Shown here piece by piece: positions 55,560-64,000 of a stretch of 64,000 nt of DNA. Position 1 is the stretch's first letter. Each line of letters opens with the position of its first letter. Both the position numbers and the translations under genes were made by a program. The DNA lies in contig NC_081332.1 of the NCBI RefSeq assembly GCF_022539665.2, forward strand, positions 7,654,303 through 7,718,302, written 5' to 3'. The notes under the pieces were generated by a model, which saw only the letters and a program-made list of their open reading frames with translations, searched no databases and was not told where the DNA came from. This stretch comes from Daphnia carinata. Taxonomy: Eukaryota; Arthropoda; Branchiopoda; Diplostraca; Daphniidae.

Positions 55560-58415
55560 TAGAATCAGTTTCAATATCTACTTTCTAAAAGCATCAAATA
55601 TACGTGTATTCAATGTGAATATAGTGTGATACAGTGAGTTTCAATATCTACATTCAAACAGCATCAAATATACGTGTATTAAATGTGAATATAGTGTTAT
55701 AGAATCAGTTTCAATATCTACATTCAAACAGCATCAAATATACGTGTATTAAATGTGAATATAGTGTTATAGAGTGAGTTTCAATATCTACATTCAAACA
55801 GCATCAAATATACGTGTATTCAATTTGAATATAGTGTTATAGATACAGTGAGTTTCAATATCTACATTCAAACAGCATCAAATATACGTGTATTCAATGT
55901 GAATATAGTGTGATAGAGTCAGTTTCAATATCTACATTCAAACAGCATCAAATATAGGTGTATTCAATGTGAATATAGTGTTATAGAATCAGTTTCAATA
56001 TCTACAACCAAACAGCATCAAATATACGTGTATTCAATGTGAATATAGTGTTGTAGAATCAGTTTCAATATCTACATTCAAACAGTATCAAATATACGTG
56101 TATTCAATACGAATATAGTGTTATGGAATCAGTTTCAATATCTACATTCAAACAGCATAAAATATACGTGTATTCAATGTGAATATAGTGTTATAGAATC
56201 AGTTTCAATATCTACATTCAAACAGCATCAAATATACGTTTATTCAATGTGAATATAGTGTTACAGAATCAGTTTCAATATCTACATTGAAACAGCATCA
56301 AATATACGTGTATTCGATGTGAATATAGTGTTATAGAATCAGTTTCATGATCTACATTCAAACAGTATCAAATATACGTGTATTCAATGTGAATATAGTG
56401 TTATATAATCAGTTTCAATATCTACCTTCAAAACAGCATCAAATATACGTGTATTCAATGTGAATATAGTGTTATAGAATCAGTTTCAATATCTACATTC
56501 AAACAGCATCAAATATACGTGTATTCAATTTGAATATAGTGTTATAGAATCAGTTTCATGATCTACATTCAAACAGTATCAAATATACGTGTATTCAATG
56601 TGAATATAGTGTTATAGAATCAGTTTCATGATCTACATTCAAACAGCATCAAATATACGTGTATTCAATGTGAATATAGTGTGATAGAGTGAGTTTCAAT
56701 ATCTAAATTCAAACAGCATCAAATATGCGTGTATTCAATGTGAATATAGTGTTATAGAATCAGTTTCATGATCTACATTCAAACAGCATCAAATATACGT
56801 GTATTCAATGTGAATATATTGTTATACAATCAGTTTCAATATCTACATTCAAACAGCATCAAATATACGTGTATTCAATGTGAATATAGTGTTATAGAAT
56901 CAGTTTCAATATCTACATTCAAACAGCATCAAATATACGTGTATTCAATATGAATATAGTGTTATGGAATCAGTTTCAATATCTACATTCAAACAGCATC
57001 AAATATATGTGTATTCAATGTGAATATAGTGTTATAGAATCAGTTTCAATATCTACATTCAAACAGCATCAAATATACGTGTATTCAATATGAATATAGT
57101 GTTATAGAATCAGTTTCAATATATACATTCAAAAACCATCAAATATACATGTATTCAATATGAATATAGTGTTATAGAATCAGTTTCAATATCTACATTC
57201 AACAGCATCAAATATACGTGTATTCAATTTGAATATAGTGTTATAGAATCAGTTTCAATATCTACATTCAAACAGCATCAAATATACGTGTATTCAATGT
57301 GAATATAGTGTTATAGAATCAGTTTCAATATCTACATTCAAACAGCATCAAATATAGGTGTATTCAATGTGAATATAGTGTGATACAGTGAGTTTCAATA
57401 TCTACATTCAAACAGCATCAAATATACGTGTATTCAATATGAATATAGTGTTATAGAATCAGTTTCAATGATCTACATTCAAACAGCATCAAATATACGT
57501 GTATTCAATATGAATATAGTGTTATAGAATCAGTTTCAATATCTACATTCAAACAGCATCAAATATACGTGTATTCAATGTGAATATAGTGTCATAGAAT
57601 CAGTTTCATGATCTACATTCAAACAGCATCAAATATACGTGTATTCAATGTGAATATAGTGTGATACAGTGAGTTTCAATATCTACATTCAAACAGCATC
57701 AAATATACGTGTATTCAATGTGAATATAGTGTCATACAGTGAGTTTCAATAACTACATTCAAACAGCATCATATATACGTTTATTCAATGTGAATATAGT
57801 GTTATACAGTGAGTTTCAATATCTACATTCAAACAGCATCATATATACGGGTATTCAATGTGAATATAGTGTTATAGAATCAGTTTCAATATCTACATTC
57901 AAACAGTATCAAATATACGTGTATTCAATGTGAATATATTGTTATAGAATCAGTTTCAATATCTACTTTCAAACAGCATCAAATATACGTGTATTCAATG
58001 TGAATATAGTGTTATACAATCAGTTTCAATATCTATATTCAAACAGCATCAAATATACGTGTATTCAATATGAATATAGTGTTATAGAATCAGTTTCAAT
58101 ATCTACATTCAAACAGCATAAAATATACGTGTATTCAATGTGAATATAGTGTTATAGAATCAGTTTCAATATCTACATTCAACAGCATCAAATATACATT
58201 CAATGTCTACAACCAAACAGCATCAAATATACGTGTATTCAATGTGAATATAGTGTTATATAATCAGTTTCAATATCTACATTCAACAGCATCCAATTTA
58301 CGTGTATTCAATTTCAATATAGTGTTATAGAATCATTTTCAATAGCTACATTCAAACAGCATCAAATATACGTGTATTCAATGTGCAAATAGTGTGATAC
58401 AGTGATTTTCACTAT
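55560..58415 (+). repeat. 70-bp satellite, array D
   Basis: About 41 units, same orientation as B and C. Mostly of a mixed subtype (GTTATAGAATCAGTTTCAATATC). It ends with shortened units (58170-58410) where BEL 2 begins. Confidence 0.95.
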
Positions 58416-58951
58416 TGTTGCCGAGTTAGAGCTCGCCAAAACCGTGTCTTTTAAAAACGATCTGGCGTTGCCGCACCCGGAGGAAGAGATTCGGTAACGA
58501 AGGGCGGAGCTTAGGGGTTCTGACTTCACTCGACCTTAGTCTCGACCTCGCTAGCAAACAGCAAACACCTCAAACTCGTTTCGTCCCGTTTTTCCGTCCG
58601 TTAATTTAACTTCGCAAGTTCAACGTGTTTCCTCCTTTGGCATAGGTTTGTGTCACGTCTTCCCGAAAGTTTGTGCTGTTTCCCAACTACTTGTAGTGCT
58701 GTGTTTGTGACGACGCCCTAACCTTAACCTTTTCCTTCCTACACGAGACGCGTGGTTTTGGCAGCCATTGCGTGTGGCTCTCGTGCAGACCCCCGCTCTT
58801 CTCGAGTGTATCTCCTTACGCAACGTTCGTTGGCAGGCAACCAACATGCTTGTATCCGAATACATCGGCTTAACTTTAATTAATTTCAACTCGTGTTTGG
58901 TTTTTTAATTTTCCCTTTTTTTTCCCTTTACAACCGCGTGGAGAGGCAACA
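58416..58951 (+). repeat. 5' LTR of BEL 2
   Basis: About 536 bp from TGTTGCCGAG to GAGGCAACA, bounded on the right by the primer site. No second copy lies in the window, so the ends are inferred from the TG...CA rule and primer position. Confidence 0.7.
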
Positions 58952-58953
58952 TT

Positions 58954-58971
58954 TGGTGCATCGACCGGGAA
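58954..58971 (+). other. Primer binding site, tRNA-Gly-like
   Basis: TGGTGCATCGACCGGGAA is complementary to the 3' end of insect-type tRNA-Gly(GCC) (TTCCCGGCCGATGCACCA) at 17 of 18 positions. Confidence 0.75.
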
Positions 58972-59272
58972 ATTCGTAACTCGGTACGGCGGCCATCACC
59001 ACGCGGTCGGCGTTTATTCTTGGCCATTTTCGGAGACGTTTCTCAACGACCAGGCCTTCTATCCTATGCTGATCGTCCGAATTTACGATAAAGTCCCGCG
59101 TGGCAGACATCCGACTACAACAACCGACCGTTCCGGCGCAGCTCAAGAAACATCCGCCCAGCAGCTCAGCAACCCGAACACGCCCTCCCTATTATATTAC
59201 ATTAGTGTTTGCATTTACATTTCATCTGAGTGCATGTAATATATAGCATTGTTGTGTCGTGTTGCGATTCGT

Positions 59273-59418
59273 TGGTCTGCTCTCGTTAGAGCGTCCGCGA
59301 ATACCCCTTTCTTTCGAAACGCCCGTGCTGAACCTCGTTGGTCTGCTCTCGGTAGAGCGTCCACGAGTTCTTGTTTGCGTTTTAAATACGATGGTCTGCT
59401 CTCGATAGAGCGTCCGCG
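59273..59418 (+). repeat. Three hairpin repeats in BEL 2 leader
   Basis: Three copies of TGGTCTGCTCTCGNTAGAGC followed by GTCC(G/A)CG, at 59273-59299, 59339-59365 and 59392-59418. GCTCT...AGAGC forms a small hairpin in each, and the only change inside (T, G, A) falls in the loop. Confidence 0.8.
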
Positions 59419-59446
59419 CGTCAGCGGCGTTTTTTCCGTCAACTAG

Positions 59447-60190
59447 GTGTCCAGCCTGTCCAGCCTCACTGGTTCGTCAGCTGTACCCTACAACAGCTGT
59501 CCAGTTTGCCCAGCCTTACTGACCGTCAGCTGTGTTCCGTCTTCAGGTGTACAGTCTGTCCAGCCTTACTGGCCCGTCAGCTGTACCCTACACCAGCTGT
59601 CCAGTTTGCCCAGCCTTACTGGTCGTCAGCTGTGTTCCGTCATTAGGTGTCCAGCCTGTCCAACCTTACTGGCCCGTCAACTGTACCCTACACCAGCTGT
59701 CCAGTTTGCCCAGCCTTACTGACCGTCAGCTGTGTTCCGTCTTCAGGTGCACAGTCTGTTCAGCCTTACTGGCCCGTCAGCTGTACCCTACACCAGCTGT
59801 CCAGTTTGCCCAGCTTTACTGATCGCCAGCTGTGTTTCCGTCTTAGGTGTCCAGCCTGTCCAGCCTTACTGGCCTGTCAGCTGTACCCTACACCAGCTGT
59901 CCAGTTTGCTCCAGTCTTACTGATCGTCAGCTGTGTTTCCGTCTTAGGTGTTCAGCCTGTCCAGCCTTACTGGCCCGTCAGCTGTACCCTACACCAGCTG
60001 TCCAGTTTGCCCAGCCTTACTGACCGCCAGCTGTGTTACCGTCTTCAAGTGTCCAGCCTGTCCAGCCTTACTGGCCCGTCAGCTACACCCTATCTAGCTG
60101 TCCAGTTTGTCCGCTTTACTGATCGTTAGCCGGATCTTCCGTCACTGCCCGTCCAGCCTGACCAGACTTACTGATCGTCAGCTGGATCTT
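59447..60190 (+). repeat. 100-bp tandem repeat in BEL 2 leader
   Basis: About seven copies of a 100-bp unit, itself two related 50-bp halves that both begin near CAGCTGT and end near CCAGCCTTACTGNCCGT. Anchor positions (GGCCCGTCA) fall at 59571, 59671, 59771, 59871, 59972 and 60073. The last copies are degenerate. Frames read through it in several phases; these are repeat products. Confidence 0.9.
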
Positions 60191-60234
60191 CCGTTACTGT
60201 CCGTCTAGTCTCTGACCTTTCCGTCGTCCGTCAA

Positions 60235-60816
60235 GTGATATTTATCACCAGTTGCCCAGCCCGTCTAGTCTTAACGCCCGGTCGGCCGGCAACCAGCACC
60301 ATTCCGCGCAAGTTCAACAGCGCGAAGAGGAAGAAGGCAGACAAGTTACTACGTAGCAAGAAAAGGATTGCGGAGGCCCTTCATCGGATCCAGGTCCAGC
60401 AAGCGACCGCCCCCAACGTTAGTACAGCTACTGCTGCTAGTACTTCTGAAGAAAATCATAGTGAATCGCGACCACGTCTAGCTGACTTCATACCGCCATC
60501 GAATCCTAGACAGGTCTTCTTTCATCCGTACGATCCGTGGCCCGTTTCACCTGTTGTTGACCCTCCTACACCTCCTGCACAATCGGAATCCGAAGAGGAT
60601 GATTTTATACCGAACCTCTCTGATTGTGAAGTCATTAGTGAAGTTGGACCCTCTTCTGAGGACGATGCACCTCCACCTGAACCGACGCCATCATCGCCAC
60701 GCCTCAGATTAGTTCGGATACGGAACACCAAGACGAACGAAACGCGTTTCATCGGCTTAAATCAACTCTTCCGCCCGGGTCCTCAAGACCGAATCGTCCG
60801 TCGTCGTTTGAATTAA
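60235..60816 (+). CDS. ATG-less open frame before BEL 2 gag
   Basis: An open stretch of 193 codons without any ATG. The N-terminal third is basic (KFNSAKRKKADKLLRSKKR), the middle is Pro/Ser- and acid-rich (SESEEDDFIPNLSD), the end is basic (RPGPQDRIVRRRLN). The composition changes look protein-like. If expressed it needs a non-AUG start, splicing or an upstream frame. No domain recognised. It could be an accessory or an old gag N terminus. Confidence 0.35.
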   Translation: MIFITSCPARLVLTPGRPATSTIPRKFNSAKRKKADKLLRSKKRIAEALHRIQVQQATAPNVSTATAASTSEENHSESRPRLADFIPPSNPRQVFFHPYDPWPVSPVVDPPTPPAQSESEEDDFIPNLSDCEVISEVGPSSEDDAPPPEPTPSSPRLRLVRIRNTKTNETRFIGLNQLFRPGPQDRIVRRRLN

Positions 60817-60908
60817 CTTAGCAAGTTGTCTAGTTTGTTGTCTCCTTTGTAGGAGGTCAACTCGACTCCGCTCCTTGATATCTGCTGTTTTGGTAAATAC
60901 ATTGCATC

Positions 60909-63000
60909 ATGGCTCAAGCTATCGTACCTACTATTCTCACTTCCATCGATGAAGAAGAAGAAGCGTTGTCAGATGTGGAAACCATTGTTGATCCTATCCG
61001 CCTCAAGAACCAATGGAAAGATGGCCCATACCAAAGCGGGCAAGAAACTCGCGCAATCTATAAGAGTCGGTGAAGATCGCGACACTGTACGAGCGCTCCG
61101 CGCTAACTACGTTCGTGAGTTCGACAGTCTAGAGGAGTACCACGATCGATATGTCCTGTGCAACACTCCCAACTGCAGCGCAAAGGACCTAGAGAGTGAG
61201 ATACAGTGGATACAAGCTGTCATCTATGACCACCAAGCAACCTTGGCCGATTGTGACGATTAGTTGGCATGGACGAAGCCAAAATCAAGATCTTCCGTGC
61301 ATTCAAAGGCCTCTTCATGACTTTCCAGTGTTTCGTCCCGACAAGCTAAAATTCACGAAGCTGAGCAAAGGGAGAAGGAAGCCGAACTGATGCTTCAACA
61401 AACCCTGGAAGAGACAACGCGCAGAGAAGAGGAGGATGCAAAGATAAGGGAGCTTGACGAATATAAACGACGCGTCGAGAGTGAAAGGAGACAGCGAGAG
61501 CTACGAAACGAGATGGACCGACAACGATTAAGCGGGGCCATCATGCGACGACAACTAGCCGAACTTAATGCAGATGAGCAGCCTGGACCAACACGAGCTT
61601 CTTCCGTTACAAGCAACATGTCCAGGGTAAGCGGTTCGTCGTCACGTTCAGCTACTCCAGCTGTAAGCCTACCGAATATTGCCACTACCTCCACTGCTAC
61701 TTAAGCTCCTACAGTGATCACACCGTTGGTAGGATCCACGTCTAGGATACCTACACCGACGAGCCTCTTTGCCCAATCGACGGCGACAACACCGCCCACA
61801 CCAACGGTGGGCTTCCTGGGAAAGATGCGCAATCTCGCTAGTAAGGTCTTCACGCCTGGCAGCTCTTTATCACGCTCGAGCTCTATGCCACACATTCCTA
61901 CGATTCCTGCTCAACCTCCGACCACGCTTCCACCAGGGAACGTCACCACCGGTTTCCCTCGGGGAAACACCAATCAACCGAGTTCCTTGGGTTCAGCGCT
62001 TCCAAATAGCGCAAACGTTGGGCCGGCCAACCTAGGTCCGTCACACGGTCCGGGTTTGTCCGCGCGAATTCCAAACGGAACTACGCTCCCGAGTGGCTCC
62101 GGTTCGTCACACGGGCCGGCTACTACTGCCACTACATATAGCTTGCCGTTATTCACACCGTCTATGAATAACGAACAACCAGCGTCGACTCCCTTTCCAG
62201 GCTACCCAGGAACACCCGCTCATCCGCCGACAGTTCAACATCCGCCTACCGTTTATACACCGGATGCTTGGATTCGTACTATCAACCCTCCGCCCGCCGT
62301 CACGAACTGCCCTGGTATTAAGCCACCCCGGATGAATGCACCTACCTTCGATGGAGATCCTCGCGACTGGCCGATGTTCATACAGATGTTCAAGGTTTTC
62401 GTCCACGATGCCGTAAGTTCTGACGCAGAACGCATCGCTCATCTGTATGACGCGCTAACACCGACCATTAGGAAGGACATCGGAGGAGCTCTCCTCAACC
62501 CGGGGCTTTACCAACATGCTCTAAACGAACTTCAACGGAGATACGGAAACCCACAGATTGTCTCCCAAGCCTGCACTTCATCTCTTCTCAAGCTGCGGCC
62601 GTTTAGAGACAACGATTTTAGTGCCCTTCGGGCTTTCTCCGCCGATCTCCACTCCGTGGTAGCAACTCTAAAATTAGGAAGATACGGAATGGAGCTGTAC
62701 AGCCACACTACGCTTTCACAATTAATCTCCAAACTTCCTCCAGCATTGAAGAGTCGATGGGGCGAGAAGAGCTGGGCAATGCAACCCACTCTCGCATCCA
62801 TTGAAGACTTAGACCAATGGCTCGACGGAGTTGCAATGGCTGAACAATCTATCAGAGCGAGTTCGATCGAAACTCCTCATAGACAGCACAGTAAACCATC
62901 GGAGGAGAAACGTCGTACTCCACACAAACCTAACGTATTCAACACCACGTCCGTAACCCTCCCGAAATGAAACAACGACGAGGCAGCTTCGAGATGTCCG
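60909..63000 (+). pseudogene. BEL 2 gag (DUF1759-type)
   Basis: ATG at 60909 opens an acidic start; the frame shifts near 61020 and again near 61270. From 61390 one frame continues with only isolated stops (TAA 61702-61704, TGA 62968-62970). Contents: coiled coil (61390-61560), long Pro/Thr/Ser linker (61600-62300), then the BEL capsid domain: PTFDGDPRDWPMFIQMFKVFV, LYDALTP, LNELQRRYGNP, SLLKLRPFRDNDFSALRAF, LISKLPPALKSRWGE. The knuckles follow after 62970. Confidence 0.8.
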
Positions 63001-64000
63001 GGATGCAACAGCAAGCATCCACACCGTCTGAAGGACTGCAGAAAATTCAGAGACATTCCCGTGGAGAAAAGAGCGCAAATTGTGAAGGAAGCCAACTTGT
63101 GCCTTCGTTGCTTAGGTAACGACCACCTTAGCAGAGCGTGCACCCGTACCGAACGTTGCTCAAAGCCCGACTGCGATGGCATCCATCACTCACTTTTGCA
63201 CGGCGCTCCACGGCTCTACCCTCAAAGGATGGGTCCAGGATCAACGACTACGAAATTCTCCGGTTCCGTCACAACCAAATCGGCAGGTAGTCGCACTCTA
63301 CTACCGATTGTTCCTGTGATCCTGAAGGCCAACGGCAAAGAGTATCCACTCTATGCGCTCCTCGACCCTGGAAGCAAAATATCCGTAATAAGGGGGAAAA
63401 CCGCGGCTCTCATCAATCTACGAGGCAAAGTCGAACGAGTGGCTACGAGAACGGTAAACGGTGAAACTAAATCTGTCGATCGTAAGATCGTCAATTTCAG
63501 TGTCACTTCAACTTGCGGCCGCTTCTCCTTTGACATCTCGGATGCGCACGTGATGGACTCTTTCGAACTCGACAAACGCCCGATCAATCTTGCTAGCCTT
63601 AGAGAGCAGTGGCCTCACCTCACTCATGTTCCGGTCCACTCTACTACAAAGGAGGACGTCGCAATTTTAATCGGTCATGACCACCCATCCGCAATTGAAA
63701 TCTTCGAAACGCGCAAAGACCCTTTTGACCAACGAGCACCTCGTGCCTACCTGTCAGCTTTCGGTTGGTACATTGGAGGGCCAAGCGGAAAACTCAGTGA
63801 CGACACTCGCGATTGTTTCCATTCCCACTTCGTAGAAAGGGAATGTGACGTTCTTTTACACCAATTCGTTGAGGCTGATACATTCGGCACCAAACCGAAC
63901 GTCACTAAGCCTATTGGTCGGGAGGAAAAGAGAGCGTGGGAGATTCTGAACAACACTACAAGACATAACGGTGAACGCTACTAGGTCAACCTACTCTGGA
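62971..64000 (+). pseudogene. BEL 2 gag knuckles and pol protease (partial)
   Basis: In the same frame as the upstream capsid. A first CX2C pair (RCPGCNSKHPHRLKDC) is followed by NLCLRCLGNDHLSRAC and RCSKPDCDGIHHSLLH, the BEL nucleocapsid. Protease (A17/DUF1758): YALLDPGSKISVI (about 63352; the usual T of D-T/S-G is P), ILIGHDH, FGWYIGGP. A TAG at 63982-63984 replaces a codon in the GERY.VNLLW junction to RT; the frame continues to the window edge. Confidence 0.85.

Larger units (their letters stand above)
58416..64000 (+). mobile_element. BEL element 2, 5' part, runs off the window
   Basis: LTR, tRNA-Gly primer site, long repetitive leader, ATG-less open frame, gag and start of pol (protease). 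Continues past 64000. It is inserted at the right edge of satellite array D. Confidence 0.85.

Noticed and set aside
48770-58000. Short proteins of the form IQTASNIRVFNVNIV read through the satellite
   Set aside because: They are phase products of the 70-bp unit, recur wherever a stop is mutated, and change frame every unit.
59447-60129. Pro/Ser/Cys-rich proteins in the BEL 2 leader
   Set aside because: Several overlapping frames are open at once because the 100-bp repeat lacks stops; none has independent support.
61395-61694. Ser/Arg-rich minus-strand ORF
   Set aside because: Antisense of the BEL 2 gag coiled-coil region.

Overview
The window is eukaryotic, repeat-dominated DNA, most likely from an arthropod. 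One host gene with nine exons and short introns (55-78 nt) sits among nested transposons. The transposon mix (BEL/Pao, env-bearing Gypsy, THAP/P-like, Tc1/mariner-type palindromic MITEs, Foldback-like) and the intron size would suit a small-genome crustacean such as a water flea, or a related arthropod. That assignment is inference; no rRNA or species marker is present.

Layout. 1-4.7 kb: a TIR element with an 8-bp target duplication (787-1529), then a complete 1.6-kb LINE-derived element that carries only ORF1 and is flanked by 14-bp duplications (2029-3659). 4.8-7.5 kb (minus): an apparently intact TXNDC11 homologue (ER thioredoxin-domain protein, 733 codons), the only convincing host gene. 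7.8-8.7 kb: a 940-bp palindromic MITE. 9.0-11.5 kb: a THAP-domain DNA transposon interrupted by a solo LTR. 11.5-13.9 kb: AT-rich, no gene.

13.9-25.0 kb: Gypsy element 1, whose reverse transcriptase is split by a 5.5-kb Foldback-like element (16534-22019, 9-bp target duplication, about 600-bp inverted ends made of 31-bp repeats). Inside the Foldback element lie a solo LTR of the same family as Gypsy 1, a second MITE, a tRNA-like sequence and a broken GALNT glycosyltransferase copy.

25.2-58.4 kb: a 70-bp satellite (about 9 kb remaining) that has absorbed LTR elements: BEL 1 (25.8-31.4 kb), Gypsy 2 (33.6-47.4 kb), a solo LTR (50.1-50.5 kb) and BEL 3 (51.1-55.6 kb, minus). Gypsy 2 is unusually long (13.8 kb) and carries gag, pol, a very large mucin-containing env and, before the 3' LTR, an intact 324-codon ankyrin-repeat ORF. 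BEL 1 and BEL 3 both carry a separate zinc-knuckle ORF downstream of integrase.

58.4-64.0 kb: BEL 2 runs off the right edge; its long leader has three hairpin repeats, a 100-bp tandem repeat and an ATG-less open frame before gag.

Apart from TXNDC11, the LINE ORF1, the ankyrin ORF, the BEL 3 integrase frame and the BEL 3 3' ORF, nearly all coding regions carry frameshifts, stops or deletions and are annotated as pseudogenes. The strongest candidates for undescribed biology are the ankyrin-carrying Gypsy, the 3' zinc-knuckle ORF of the BEL elements, the ORF1-only LINE and the Foldback element with host-gene cargo.
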